DNA of 64,000 bases, taken from the NCBI RefSeq assembly GCF_018598185.1, contig NZ_JAHESC010000035.1, positions 19,080 through 83,079 on the forward strand. Reading direction: 5' to 3'. Origin of the DNA: Dawidia soli. Its GTDB lineage: Bacteria; Bacteroidota; Bacteroidia; Cytophagales; Cyclobacteriaceae. The position numbers and the translations under genes were made by a program. The notes beneath the pieces were generated by a model. The model saw only the letters and a list, made by a program, of their open reading frames with translations, did no database searches and was not told where the DNA came from. The stretch's first letter is position 1. Each line of letters begins with the position of its first letter. This document shows, piece after piece, positions 16,142 to 25,753 of this stretch.

Positions 16142-17443
16142 ATGTCTAAACTATATATCCTGGGAGTCGCTGTACTCCTCATTGCGTGTAATAGTTTCCA
16201 CAGTTTACAATCGGGTTTCGTCAGGAAGAGTCCGTACGAGCAGTACCGGAAATCCCTTGAAGATGCGAACCTGCTGGCTACGCCCATGGCAACCGCATGG
16301 CAAGAAGCCGGCCGACGCTCGCTGTACGATTCCGTCCAGATCAACCTGCCGTTCTCCGAAGCCGGTGTGTTCCAGGCGGCAGAACCTCAGGCGCGCTCGT
16401 ACAGTTTCCCCGTCAAAGACGGGCAGGTGTTGAAAGTGACCGGCATGGTACAGGCACAGGCAAACGCCCACCTGTTTCTCGACCTGTTCGTCTGGAAGGA
16501 TACGATCTGGACCCAACTGACACACGCCGATTCGGCACTGACACTTTCATACGAATTCGACCGCGATGCGCAGTGTCTGCTGCGCCTGCAGCCCGAGCTG
16601 TTGGTGAATGCCTATTATTCCGTAACGATTTCCCTTACGCCGGTGCTGATCAACCCGGTATCCGGCGCTTCGAACCGTTCTATCGGCAGCTTCTATGGCG
16701 ACGCCCGCGACGGTGGTAAGCGTAAGCACGAAGGCGTCGACATCTTTGCCCCGAAGGGTACACCCATCATTGCGCCGGCGGCCGGCGTCGTGACACGTGT
16801 GGGCACCAGCAACCTGGGCGGCAAAGTCGTGTGGATGCAGGACGGCAAACGCGGCCACTCGTATTATTTCGCACACCTCGACGAGCAGTTGGTCAAAGCC
16901 GGCCAGAAACTTAAACAAGGCGACACGCTTGGCCTTGTCGGCAATACGGGGAACGCCCGCACAACGCCTGCGCACCTGCACTTCGGCATTTACCAGGCAC
17001 GCGCCAAAGACCCCATTCATTACCTGCTGACACAAGACGCGCTAAAAAGCGACTCACCCCTCGATACCTTGTTCCGGGAGCAGGTATACCGTGTAACGGC
17101 CAGAAGGTCGATGATGCGTACCGGTCCCGGCCCGAAATACGCGCTGAAAGAAACACTCAATAAGAACGACTACGTCAAGATCATTGCGCAAAGCGATTCA
17201 TGGTACCGCGTGGCACTAGCCGACGAGCGCCAGGGCTATGTGGAAAAGAAACAGGTAGGAGAGGCCATCAAAGGAAAAGCACGCAAGCTCGACGCCTCCG
17301 CCGTGCTGTTATCGCGCAACGATCAGCAGAGTGTTCCCCTGGCCTATCTGGACAAAGCCACCGCCGTGGAAATACTCGCCAGCTACAAAAGCTCACACTT
17401 TGTACGCACCAAAGAAGGACAGGTGGGGTGGCTGTTCCTGTAA
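16142..17443 (+). CDS. M23 peptidoglycan peptidase lipoprotein with SH3-like C-terminus
   Basis: About 433 residues from MSKLYILGVAVLLIACNSF, a lipoprotein signal with the Cys near residue 17; the longer frame from 16061 adds 27 residues without signal character, so the ATG at 16142 is chosen. An N-terminal domain of unknown type is followed by a LytM/M23 domain with KRKHEGVDIFAPKGTP (zinc His and Asp), HSYYFAHLD and HLHFGIYQ near residues 198-295. The C-terminal 120 residues hold SH3-like segments (RSMMRTGPGPKYA...DSWYRVAL). It probably cuts peptide cross-bridges in the cell wall. Divergent from the OMPLA-like gene. Confidence 0.85.
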   Translation: MSKLYILGVAVLLIACNSFHSLQSGFVRKSPYEQYRKSLEDANLLATPMATAWQEAGRRSLYDSVQINLPFSEAGVFQAAEPQARSYSFPVKDGQVLKVTGMVQAQANAHLFLDLFVWKDTIWTQLTHADSALTLSYEFDRDAQCLLRLQPELLVNAYYSVTISLTPVLINPVSGASNRSIGSFYGDARDGGKRKHEGVDIFAPKGTPIIAPAAGVVTRVGTSNLGGKVVWMQDGKRGHSYYFAHLDEQLVKAGQKLKQGDTLGLVGNTGNARTTPAHLHFGIYQARAKDPIHYLLTQDALKSDSPLDTLFREQVYRVTARRSMMRTGPGPKYALKETLNKNDYVKIIAQSDSWYRVALADERQGYVEKKQVGEAIKGKARKLDASAVLLSRNDQQSVPLAYLDKATAVEILASYKSSHFVRTKEGQVGWLFL

Positions 17444-17498
17444 GGTGTGACCCGCCGGCCTGGCATAATTTTCTTAGGTTATACAGTAAACACCTGAT

Positions 17499-17885
17499 AT
17501 GAAACGCCTGCTGCCGATCTTGTTTTTATTTTCCTGTGGTTATCTCTATGCCCAGACAGACAGTGCAGTGGTGGTACGCGACACTGTAAATGTGAGACGC
17601 GATATTCCCGACCCCCGGTCGGTATACAATTCAACGCTCCCCAAAGATATAGGCCCGCCCAAAGACAGCGTGCTGGTCACCGGTAAACAGATCCCCCGTC
17701 GTGTACGCAAGGCACTCAATGGAAATGACATATACGACGGGTGGGAGAACGGCGAGATCTACCTGAATCGCAACACAGGCCTCTACATGCTATACCTCAC
17801 CCGCGACAACGAGGTATCCAAATTCGGTTTAGACGAAGAAGGGAGGCAGGTAACATTTGTGTCTTTCAAAGAGCCCAACCCCTAA
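17499..17885 (+). CDS. Small secreted protein of unknown function
   Basis: 128 residues with a clear signal peptide (MKRLLPILFLFSCGYLYAQ). The mature part is polar and ends with a compact domain (YDGWENGEIYLNRNTGLYMLYL). I do not recognise the family. It follows the M23 gene by 55 bp and precedes the DUF481-like gene by about 10-25 bp on the same strand, so the latter two are likely co-expressed. Confidence 0.7.
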   Translation: MKRLLPILFLFSCGYLYAQTDSAVVVRDTVNVRRDIPDPRSVYNSTLPKDIGPPKDSVLVTGKQIPRRVRKALNGNDIYDGWENGEIYLNRNTGLYMLYLTRDNEVSKFGLDEEGRQVTFVSFKEPNP

Positions 17886-17909
17886 CGGTGGCGCATGCAG
17901 GAGAACATC

Positions 17910-18644
17910 ATGCAGAAGATAGTCGCAGGATTGGTCCTTTGGATGGGCAGCCTGCCTGCCTTTTCACAATTCAATGATACGACACATCACTACCTGAATT
18001 ATGTATCGACGGGCACGATCAATAAGACAAACGAAGGTTCCTCGTATGTCCTGAACAATGCCCTGCGTTTCAGCATCAGTAAAAGAGAATATACCTTCAA
18101 CACGACCAATAGCTGGATATACGGCAAATCACTCAGTAACCTGAGCAACAACGATTTCTTTTCAGCGCTGGATGGCAACTTGTATAAGACACTCGAGCAT
18201 TTTTACTATTGGGGCCTCGCCAGCTATGAGAAGAGTTTCTCCCTCAAGATCAACCACCGCCTGCAAGCGGGCGTCGGGGTAGGATATAGTGTGTTTGATG
18301 TCGAAAAACTTCGCGTTGTACTGAGCGATGGTATTTTGTATGAGCGCAGCGACTTATATGACCTGCCCGAAGAGGGAACCAACCGTTACGACGTCTTCCG
18401 CAATTCGTTTCGCTTGAAATTCCGTGCCGTGATCCGCGAAGTGATCGTAATAGAAGGCACCGATTTTTTGCAGCACGCGCTGTCCGATCGCAAGGACTAC
18501 ATCGTAAAGTCCAGCACGAGTCTTTCCATCAAGTTAAAAAAAGGACTCAGCGTGACCGGCTCCATCGTGTATAATAAATTGAGCAAGACCCGGCGCGAAA
18601 ATCTGCTGGTAACCTATGGTCTAACCTATGAAAAGTATTTCTGA
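17910..18644 (+). CDS. DUF481-family outer-membrane beta-barrel protein
   Basis: About 244 residues from MQKIVAGLVLWMGSLPAFSQ, a signal peptide; the ATG five codons earlier (17895) is possible but adds MQENI. The mature part is a series of amphipathic strands (YVLNNALRFSISKREYTF, KSFSLKINHRLQAGVGVGY, LSIKLKKGLSVTGSIVYN) and ends in the aromatic YEKYF, as in DUF481/YdiY barrels. Function of the family is not well known. It follows the small secreted protein closely. Confidence 0.7.
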   Translation: MQKIVAGLVLWMGSLPAFSQFNDTTHHYLNYVSTGTINKTNEGSSYVLNNALRFSISKREYTFNTTNSWIYGKSLSNLSNNDFFSALDGNLYKTLEHFYYWGLASYEKSFSLKINHRLQAGVGVGYSVFDVEKLRVVLSDGILYERSDLYDLPEEGTNRYDVFRNSFRLKFRAVIREVIVIEGTDFLQHALSDRKDYIVKSSTSLSIKLKKGLSVTGSIVYNKLSKTRRENLLVTYGLTYEKYF

Positions 18645-18801
18645 TCCACTTGCCGCGCAGAGCCGTGCATGGGAAACGGCAATCCTGTTTTGGGAAAGAA
18701 CAACAGCCGGATCTTCGTTTTTACGCCGGTAGCGCCATCCCACGGAGTGGCACGGAATTCGGAAGGATAGGTTTACCATTCTATCTAACCACCTTTTAAC
18801 C

Positions 18802-19017
18802 ATGAAGCCCGCATTTCTTATCTCCTTTTTTATGATCGTCGTGTCGTCCATGGTCTTCGGATTCGTTTACACCACCTGGACCGAGTTCGTAAACGCAAAT
18901 CCGGCATTCTTCGCCATCGGCCTGGTGTCTATCCTCACCGTCGGCATGTGCGGCATGATCATCAGCATGATGACCGGCCCTGCCCTCGAAGCCCAACAGG
19001 TCACCCGCGACCGCTGA
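18802..19017 (+). CDS. Small two-helix membrane protein
   Basis: 71 residues with two hydrophobic segments (about 5-25 and 35-58) separated by TTWTEFVNANP and a short polar tail. No known domain recognised. It stands alone, 157 bp after the DUF481-like gene and followed by a clear terminator and the cobalamin riboswitch. Good codon use and a separate terminator support a real gene. Confidence 0.6.
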   Translation: MKPAFLISFFMIVVSSMVFGFVYTTWTEFVNANPAFFAIGLVSILTVGMCGMIISMMTGPALEAQQVTRDR

Positions 19018-19065
19018 CACGACAATTATCGTAGACATACTGTTTAGAGTTGATAGTTTATAATG

Positions 19066-19097
19066 CAAAAAGACCGTCCCGAAAGGACGGTTTTTTT
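19066..19097. terminator. Rho-independent terminator (bidirectional)
   Basis: CCGTCC (19074-19079) pairs with GGACGG (19085-19090) around a CGAAA loop and is followed by seven T; A-rich sequence precedes the stem, so it could work in both directions. It ends the transcript of the 71-residue membrane protein and insulates the riboswitch-controlled operon. Confidence 0.85.
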
Positions 19098-19133
19098 ATG
19101 TTCTCACCATTCCATACTTTTACCGCAGCATTT

Positions 19134-19330
19134 GGTTCGCGCAGCACGGTGTTGCGCGATTAAAAGGGAATGCCGTGAAAACCGGCAACAGTTCCCGCTG
19201 CTGTAATCCTGATTCCGCCCACGCGGAATAAAAGCTTTGTCAATTATATTCTCCACTGTTCGCCCACCGGCGGATGGGAAGGAGTGACAAAAGTCAGGAG
19301 AGTCAGAAGACCTGCCCGATGCCATCAGGA
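19134..19330 (+). ncRNA. Cobalamin riboswitch
   Basis: The stretch shows the conserved core of the AdoCbl/cobalamin aptamer: GGTTC at 19134, GATTAAAAGGGAATGCCGTG (from 19158), AAAACCGGCAACAG, TCCCGCTGCTGTAA, a CCACTG element near 19252, and the B12 box AGTCAGAAGACCTGCC at 19301-19316. It lies on the plus strand about 230 bp upstream of five genes that resemble a B12 uptake locus. In this class, bound cobalamin lowers expression of the downstream genes, often by blocking translation. Confidence 0.93.
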
Positions 19331-19394
19331 TTTTGTAGCCTGCGGTGAACGGGTATACGGATCAGTGGAAATCGCTGCCAGGCGTCTTCTCTGT

Positions 19395-19440
19395 TATCGT
19401 ACGTTACAATTTTCTGCTATTGTAATCCATGCGTACGATA
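19395..19440 (+). promoter_or_regulatory. Strong leader hairpin after the cobalamin aptamer
   Basis: TATCGTACG (19395-19403) plus TTACAAT (19404-19410) pairs with ATTGTAA (19419-19425) plus CGTACGATA (19432-19440); the loop is TTTCTGCT and there is a six-base bulge (TCCATG) on the 3' side. All 16 base pairs are perfect. It lies between the aptamer and the start codon at 19559 and may belong to the expression platform. No T-tract follows. Confidence 0.6.
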
Positions 19441-19558
19441 CACATGCAACCTGTAACACTTTTATCAACGACGTCTTGACAACCGCCGGGCATTGCCTGT
19501 AGCGGGACGCTGTCAATGCCTGGTTCTGTCATGTCGCAACATGCTTAACCAACGATCC

Positions 19559-21319
19559 ATGCATAAACTTTACACGCGAATTTTCCTGGTATGCCTGGGC
19601 TGCTCTGCGATGGCCCTGCCCGCGGCCTCCCAGGATGCAACCGGAGTGATTGATTCCAAACCAGCGTCCGGCCGGTTTATCAACGCCCGCTTGACCACAT
19701 CCCCCACCGCCAATGGCCGTACGGCATCCGTCTCGAAGAAAAAACAGGTTGTGTTTGTAAATGGAGGCCAGTTCGGAAGCCTGAACGGAAACATTCAGGT
19801 ATATGACCCGGAGACCAACACCACCGAAAAGCTCGCCGACCTCGATGCCGCGAACTCGGTGCAGGATATCGAAGCTCTGGGTCGATACGTGTATATCTCC
19901 GCCGACTACTACATCCTGAAGTACGATATGACTACCGGTGCCGAAGTAACGCGCCGGTATACACAAGACAAAAGCAAGACCGAGGCAGACGGCCAGGGCA
20001 CGGATACCCATGGTGTAAACCACTCCACCACGCTGTATAAGAACTGGCTGATCGCCACGCGTCAGAACAGCGCCGGGCCACCGGACGATGGCTACAACGT
20101 CCGCATTTATAATAAGAGTGATCTCTCGCTGGTAAAGAAGATCGCCGTCTCGACGCAGGCCGCCGATGTGGTGGTAGTAGGCGACTCGGCCTTCGTGGCA
20201 TTGAATGGAGGCTTTCTCGGCCAGTCCGGCCAGCTCGCCATCATCGACCTGGTAACCCTCGAACGAAAAGGTGAGTACGACTTTGGCCAGGAGGGCGTGG
20301 GCATCATGCAGATGTTTGCGCAAGGAGACAACCTGTATGTACTCGCGCAAAGCAAACTGCTGAAATATTCCATCCGGGAAGGTAAACATACCGCCTACGA
20401 TCTGCCCATCGGGCATTCAGACGCCAGCTCGTCCCCGCTGGGTGTCGGCATCATCGACGGCATGCTATATACCAAGCTCATGGACGAATCCTGGACCAAG
20501 AGCTTCGGACGTGTTAACCTCGACCATGCCACCGTCGACAAACTGGACGTCATTGGCATGAGCACCGATCCCGAGATCGTCGACAATGGCTATACGCTGA
20601 TGGCATCGGCCTACGATCGTGAGGCAGAGCGTTTCTACTTCACCTTCGGCCAATGGTGGGGCTGGGGTATCGGTCGCATTTACGACAAAGAAGGTAACAA
20701 CGTGGGCATCTTTAGCGATGTGCAGGACTCGCCCGAACGCATGGCTATCAGCTACGGCATGACCAACAGCGCACCCTACAACGCCGTGTTGTTAGAGACC
20801 GTCGAAGTCCCTCGTGACAGCGAGACCGGTATCGCTCTGTCGGACTACTTCGGCGACGACGACAACGAGTCCCTGGCCTATACCTTGACCATGCCCGACG
20901 GCTCCGCTGTTCCATCCTGGATCACCCTTAACGATGGCGTATTGATGGCTTCCCCCCCCGCAGATGCCGGACTTGACGCCGTGGTGATCACCATCACCGC
21001 CAACGACCGGTATTATGACGATCCCGCCGTGCAGAATATAGAAGTGATCGTACGCGAAAAAGTCATCACCGGGCTCCCGCAGGAGCCGGTCGTGCGAACG
21101 ATCTATCCCAATCCGGTAAAAGAAGTGCTCCATGTGGACGTAACGGCGTTGCCGGCCGCATTGTATATCACAGACACCCGCGGAAACCGTGTAGCAGAAC
21201 AAGTGATCCGCGAAACGTCCGGCACAACCGTAGATGTACGCGCGTTGCCGGCGGGCATGTATGTGTTGACGCTGCGCCAGGGTGCGCACGTTGTACGACA
21301 GAAGATTGCAAAAGAATAG
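19559..21319 (+). CDS. T9SS-sorted beta-propeller surface protein (DUF5074/YncE-like), B12 locus
   Basis: About 586 residues starting at MHKLYTRIFLVCLGCSAMALP with a signal peptide; the longer frame from 19493 has no signal character. Residues about 50-400 are repeated strands with VVFVNGGQFGSLNGNIQVYD and similar blades, resembling the DUF5074/YncE propellers of BtuG-type B12-binding proteins. A cadherin/Ig-like domain follows (ALSDYFGDDDNESLAYTL) and the last 75 residues are a T9SS type A sorting domain (IYPNPVKEVLHV...ALPAGMYVLTL). First gene after the riboswitch; 3 bp separate it from the next. Predicted to be surface-attached and to capture a corrinoid; this is inferred. Confidence 0.8.
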   Translation: MHKLYTRIFLVCLGCSAMALPAASQDATGVIDSKPASGRFINARLTTSPTANGRTASVSKKKQVVFVNGGQFGSLNGNIQVYDPETNTTEKLADLDAANSVQDIEALGRYVYISADYYILKYDMTTGAEVTRRYTQDKSKTEADGQGTDTHGVNHSTTLYKNWLIATRQNSAGPPDDGYNVRIYNKSDLSLVKKIAVSTQAADVVVVGDSAFVALNGGFLGQSGQLAIIDLVTLERKGEYDFGQEGVGIMQMFAQGDNLYVLAQSKLLKYSIREGKHTAYDLPIGHSDASSSPLGVGIIDGMLYTKLMDESWTKSFGRVNLDHATVDKLDVIGMSTDPEIVDNGYTLMASAYDREAERFYFTFGQWWGWGIGRIYDKEGNNVGIFSDVQDSPERMAISYGMTNSAPYNAVLLETVEVPRDSETGIALSDYFGDDDNESLAYTLTMPDGSAVPSWITLNDGVLMASPPADAGLDAVVITITANDRYYDDPAVQNIEVIVREKVITGLPQEPVVRTIYPNPVKEVLHVDVTALPAALYITDTRGNRVAEQVIRETSGTTVDVRALPAGMYVLTLRQGAHVVRQKIAKE

Positions 21320-21322
21320 AAT

Positions 21323-23785
21323 ATGCACCGCGTGAAAAGGCGTATGCAGAACGGGGCGCTGTGGCTGATAGCACTGTTGTTCGCAATGGCGGCAAACGCC
21401 CGGGCACAGAGCCCCTATATCAGCCGGGTGGTGGAGTATTTTCCGGCGCCCGGCCAGTTTACAAACACCGCAGCCTGGGGGACACCAGCAAAAGCGCAGT
21501 CGCTGATCGGCGGTCTCGCCGGGGGCATAAGCCTGGGTGGCTTTGGCGGATATATCGTCGTGGGCTTCGACCACCGCATCGACAATCACCCCGACAACCC
21601 ATACGGAGTAGATTTTACCGTTTTTGGAAATCCACTGGCAACCGCACAAAACTTCGTCATCTGGTCTGAGCCCGGCGCCGTCAGCGTGATGAAAGACGAA
21701 AACGGCAACGGCCTGGCAGACGATACCTGGTACGAGCTTGCCGGGAGCGATTATTATTTCTCATCTACCGTCAGAAATTACCAGATCACCTATACCAACC
21801 CGAAGCAAGTCAATGCGGCCGATGTACCATGGGCCGATAACCAGGGCCGGGTGGGCTATATTCTCAAAAATGATTATCACTTTCAGCCGTATTACCCACA
21901 GGCCGCACCCTTCCCCGGCGTAGACCAGCGTCAGATCACCTTCGCGGGCAATAAGATCAAAGGTTATGTAGACCGGTCAGATCCTTCGTACATCCAGGCC
22001 TATAAAAGAGGATTTGGATATGCCGACAATGCACTGGCCGCTCCCGGCAGTCACGTGGTGCCCGACAATCCCTATACCCCGGCGATAGAAGGCGCCGGTG
22101 GAGATGCGTTCGACATCGACTGGGCGATCGACGCAAACGGCGATCATATTCACCTCGACGGGATCGATTTTATCAGAATATATACAGCCCAGAACGACGA
22201 CGCCGGCTGGTTAGGAGAGGTGTCGACCGAGATCCGCGGCATCGCAGATGTAGCGCCTGACATACGCATCCAGGGCGAACTCGACCAGGTCGTCATGGCA
22301 GACATACCACGGAAGGTCCGGGAGAATATGCAGATCCCCCTCGAAGCCTATGCCTTTCATAAAGGAATTTTGCAGGCCGATGCGGCGATCATTTTTTCGG
22401 TCGACAAAGATGCCGTGGCCGGGATCGACCCGGGTATGCTGGTAACAAAGGGCTCCGGCCGGGTAACGATAACAGCGGCATTAAAGGCAAACCCCGCCGT
22501 TAAAACACAAACGACGATCGACATCGTATCGCCGAAAGCAATAAAGATAGTCACCACCGGGCAGGCCATCCGGCGCCATGCGAGGGCTGCGATATCGGCT
22601 ACGGTGCTCGATCAGAACGGAACCGAAATTGCCGGTGTAGCCCTGGCGTGGCGTACTTCCGACGCGAGCGTGCTCGACATCGGCACACAAGGTGAGCAGA
22701 TTGTCATGCGCGGCAAAAGCGAAGGCATTGCCTGGTTGATCGTATCCGCCAACGACATCCCTAACCTAAAAGACAGCGTGCTGATCCAGGTGCTGCCGGA
22801 GGCCGAAACCCGGTTGGTATACCTCACCATCAAGGACAAAGACGGCCTGGTCATCTCCCGGCGGCAGGTCGCCGTAAACAACTTCGATCTTAATGCCTAT
22901 GTCGATCACCGCAGCGAAGACTACGGCATCGATAAAGTGAACGGCGTTACGGTGGCGCACGCCATCGCCCAGCTCTTTACCAACGAAGACTTTGCCAGCG
23001 ACCTCCGGTTTCGCGATGATGACAAAGGGGGCGGCAGATTATACCTCTGGCGCGTGCCCAAAGGCGATGCCTCCGGTATTTCCTACGTATATGGCTACGG
23101 TGGCACGATGGAATATACGTTCGATAAGGCCTGGTTCGTGCGGGTGAATGAGCGTACGTATGTCAATGGCCTGCACAACGTGCCCGTAAGCGAGGGCGAC
23201 GAGATCATCGTGTATCCGGTCGAACGGATCGGCGTTCCATGGCTGTTTATAAAAATACACAGCGACAAAGATACCGTCGATGTGGAAGCGCCGGTGGCAC
23301 TGACCGTAATCCGGTTCGAGCAAAGCATAAACCCCGATCGAACAGTAAACACACTGAGCTCTGATGCCGTGGCCGACGCCAGAGTGTCGGTGAACGGCAG
23401 GGCATATCCCAACGACTCGGCGTCGGCGAAGACAGACGAGCTTGGCAAGGTCATCGTAACGTTCAGCTCCCGCGGTACAAAGAACATAACCGTTGCCGGA
23501 GAAGCCTGCGTGGTGGTTGTACGCAGCGACATACCGGTCGGCATCGGCGACGAAAGCGAACAGGACTTGGCCATATATCCCAATCCCTTCCAAAGTTATC
23601 TGAGGCTGGAAGGAGCGGGGACAAACGCCGGCTATACGCTCATGACCCTGAGTGGCGCGGTACAACAGTCGGGCCGGATGTCAAACGAAACGACACTCAG
23701 CACAGCGGCATTGCCTGCCGGCATGTATCTGTTACGCATCGAAACCGGCGCAGCCATTCACTATGTTAAGCTCGTCAAGCAATGA
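21323..23785 (+). CDS. Large T9SS-sorted surface protein with Ig-like and DUF4430-like regions, B12 locus
   Basis: 820 residues. After a signal peptide, the first ~310 residues (FPAPGQFTN, LGGFGGYIVVGFDH, NGNGLADDTWYELAGSDY, DAGWLGEVSTEIRGI) are clearly paralogous to the lipoprotein at 26886. A bacterial Ig-like region follows (IKIVTTGQAIRRHARAAISA), then a segment around 490-650 with LYLWRVPKG and a final WFVRVNERTYVNG...SEGDEIIVY that resembles DUF4430, a domain related to the transcobalamin C-terminus. A T9SS sorting domain (IYPNPFQSYLRLEG) ends the protein. Its stop overlaps the receptor start by 4 bp. Role in B12 capture is inferred from context. Confidence 0.75.
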   Translation: MHRVKRRMQNGALWLIALLFAMAANARAQSPYISRVVEYFPAPGQFTNTAAWGTPAKAQSLIGGLAGGISLGGFGGYIVVGFDHRIDNHPDNPYGVDFTVFGNPLATAQNFVIWSEPGAVSVMKDENGNGLADDTWYELAGSDYYFSSTVRNYQITYTNPKQVNAADVPWADNQGRVGYILKNDYHFQPYYPQAAPFPGVDQRQITFAGNKIKGYVDRSDPSYIQAYKRGFGYADNALAAPGSHVVPDNPYTPAIEGAGGDAFDIDWAIDANGDHIHLDGIDFIRIYTAQNDDAGWLGEVSTEIRGIADVAPDIRIQGELDQVVMADIPRKVRENMQIPLEAYAFHKGILQADAAIIFSVDKDAVAGIDPGMLVTKGSGRVTITAALKANPAVKTQTTIDIVSPKAIKIVTTGQAIRRHARAAISATVLDQNGTEIAGVALAWRTSDASVLDIGTQGEQIVMRGKSEGIAWLIVSANDIPNLKDSVLIQVLPEAETRLVYLTIKDKDGLVISRRQVAVNNFDLNAYVDHRSEDYGIDKVNGVTVAHAIAQLFTNEDFASDLRFRDDDKGGGRLYLWRVPKGDASGISYVYGYGGTMEYTFDKAWFVRVNERTYVNGLHNVPVSEGDEIIVYPVERIGVPWLFIKIHSDKDTVDVEAPVALTVIRFEQSINPDRTVNTLSSDAVADARVSVNGRAYPNDSASAKTDELGKVIVTFSSRGTKNITVAGEACVVVVRSDIPVGIGDESEQDLAIYPNPFQSYLRLEGAGTNAGYTLMTLSGAVQQSGRMSNETTLSTAALPAGMYLLRIETGAAIHYVKLVKQ

Positions 23786-25752
23786 TCAAAAGGATAGTGC
23801 TTGTTGTGTTGGGAGTCATCCTCCATACTGCCACCAGGGCGCAGCGGCGCGACTCCGTTCTGCTGAACGAATTTACCGTACAGGCTACAAGGCTCTTTGA
23901 AAAAGAAGCCGCGGGCGGAAAGGAAACACATGTGGATACAACCGTGCTCGCGGTAAACGTAAACCATACCCTGTCGGAATTGCTCTCGGAAAATACGCAC
24001 GTGTTTATAAAATCATACGGCCGGGGCTCGCTCGCCACTGCATCCTTCCGGGGCACCGCGCCGTCGCACACACAGGTAGTATGGAACGGCATGCCGGTCA
24101 ACTCGCCCATGCTCGGCATGGTGGACTTTTCCCTTATACCGGTCTATTTCATAGACGACCTGACGCTGAAACACGGCGGAGCATCGATGGAAGAAAGCAG
24201 CGGCGCCCTGGGCGGGAACGTATTGCTGCAGAACAAACCCGACTGGAACAACGAGCTCAGCGGCCGGTTTATTCAAGGGTTCGGGAGCTTCACCACGGTC
24301 GAAGACTTTTTACAGGTGAACATAGGGAATAAAAGGATCCAATCGAAGAGCCGTGCCTACTATACCTATTCAAAAAATGATTTCCCGTTTTACAACGACG
24401 CTATCATCGGCAAACCGCGCTGGCGGAACAAAGACGGAGCCTATACTCTGTACAGTGTTATGCAGGAGTTCTACGGCCGTATCGACGAGTCCAACCGGCT
24501 GTCGCTCCGGGTTTGGACGCACGTGGCAGACCGCAGCATCCCAAGGCTCAACAGCAACGAAAGCGGCGAAGACACCAACATCAACACGCAGCTCGACAAG
24601 ACCTGGCGTATAAACTCCGAGTGGCGCCACAACGGCAAGCGCAGCACGCTGGTGACAATGGCCGGCGTAAACCTGCAGGATCTCGACTATTCCCTGGTGA
24701 ACCGGGTTATCGGGCTCGGGCCGCAAAGCGCTATTTATTCCGTAAGCCGGTCCGGCAGCTACATCAACCGGGTTGAATTTCAATATGACCTGTCCCCGAA
24801 GTCAACCATCAGCGTCAACGCGAATTACAATTATCACGGCGTGAATACACGCGACACCGTCAAGCGCACCGGGTATAAAAAAGATCGTCATGAGATCTCT
24901 GCATACGCGGCCTATCAACGCAATTTCTCCGACCGGTTGAACATCAAGCTTGCCGTGCGTCAGGATTACATCGATCACAAAGCCATACCAGTCATTCCGT
25001 ATGCCGGCTTCGACTTCCGCGTGTGGACCGACCGGAATATCTTTATCAAAGCGAACATCACCCGCAACTATCACATCCCGACGCTCAACGATCTGTACTG
25101 GCAGCCCGGGGGCAATGCTTCGCTCCGGCCGGAAGACGGGCTGAGCGAAGAGATCGGCGTCGCCTGGCTCACCAACGTGCGCGGCATAACGTTGGAAACA
25201 CAAATGACGGGCTACTACGCCGACATCACCGATTGGATCATCTGGATCCCCAGCTTCCGCGGAGGTGGGTATTGGGAGCCCAGGAACGTGGAGAGCGTCA
25301 TCTCGAAAGGGATCGAGCTTACCGCCAAAATAAAGTATGATCGCTACCCCTGGCAGGTCACCGCCAACGGCAACTTTGCGTGGACGCCCTCCCGGAACTA
25401 TGGTGACAAAACGATCTGGGGCGACGAGTCCCGTGGCAAGCAGCTGGTCTATATCCCCCTGAATTCCGGAAACCTCTTTGTCAACGTCAAATACAAGAAA
25501 AGCGCCATTACGTGGCAGTTCAATGCGTACGACAAACGATATACAACCTCCAGCAACGATGTAACGACCGTCGGCAGTCTGCCGGACTATTATATGAACC
25601 AGGTCTACCTGGCGCAGGAGTTCAACGTGAAAAAGGCCACCCTGGAAATACAATTGAAAGTCTATAACCTCTTCAACGAGTATTACCGGTCGGTACTGGC
25701 CAGGCGCATGCCCGAACGGAATTATATGGTATTACTCACATGCAAGTTTTAA
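23782..25752 (+). CDS. btuB: BtuB-like TonB-dependent receptor
   Basis: 656 residues: signal peptide to about residue 20, directly followed by a TonB-box-like stretch and a plug ([51 protein letters not shown]), then a 22-strand-type barrel ending in LLTCKF. There is no carboxypeptidase-like domain, as in classical BtuB-size receptors. Placement under a cobalamin riboswitch and beside BtuG-like proteins supports import of cobalamin or related corrinoids. The ATG overlaps the upstream stop (ATGA), and a BtuG-like gene follows after 1 bp. Ligand identity rests on context. Confidence 0.85.
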   Translation: MIKRIVLVVLGVILHTATRAQRRDSVLLNEFTVQATRLFEKEAAGGKETHVDTTVLAVNVNHTLSELLSENTHVFIKSYGRGSLATASFRGTAPSHTQVVWNGMPVNSPMLGMVDFSLIPVYFIDDLTLKHGGASMEESSGALGGNVLLQNKPDWNNELSGRFIQGFGSFTTVEDFLQVNIGNKRIQSKSRAYYTYSKNDFPFYNDAIIGKPRWRNKDGAYTLYSVMQEFYGRIDESNRLSLRVWTHVADRSIPRLNSNESGEDTNINTQLDKTWRINSEWRHNGKRSTLVTMAGVNLQDLDYSLVNRVIGLGPQSAIYSVSRSGSYINRVEFQYDLSPKSTISVNANYNYHGVNTRDTVKRTGYKKDRHEISAYAAYQRNFSDRLNIKLAVRQDYIDHKAIPVIPYAGFDFRVWTDRNIFIKANITRNYHIPTLNDLYWQPGGNASLRPEDGLSEEIGVAWLTNVRGITLETQMTGYYADITDWIIWIPSFRGGGYWEPRNVESVISKGIELTAKIKYDRYPWQVTANGNFAWTPSRNYGDKTIWGDESRGKQLVYIPLNSGNLFVNVKYKKSAITWQFNAYDKRYTTSSNDVTTVGSLPDYYMNQVYLAQEFNVKKATLEIQLKVYNLFNEYYRSVLARRMPERNYMVLLTCKF

Positions 25753-25753
25753 T

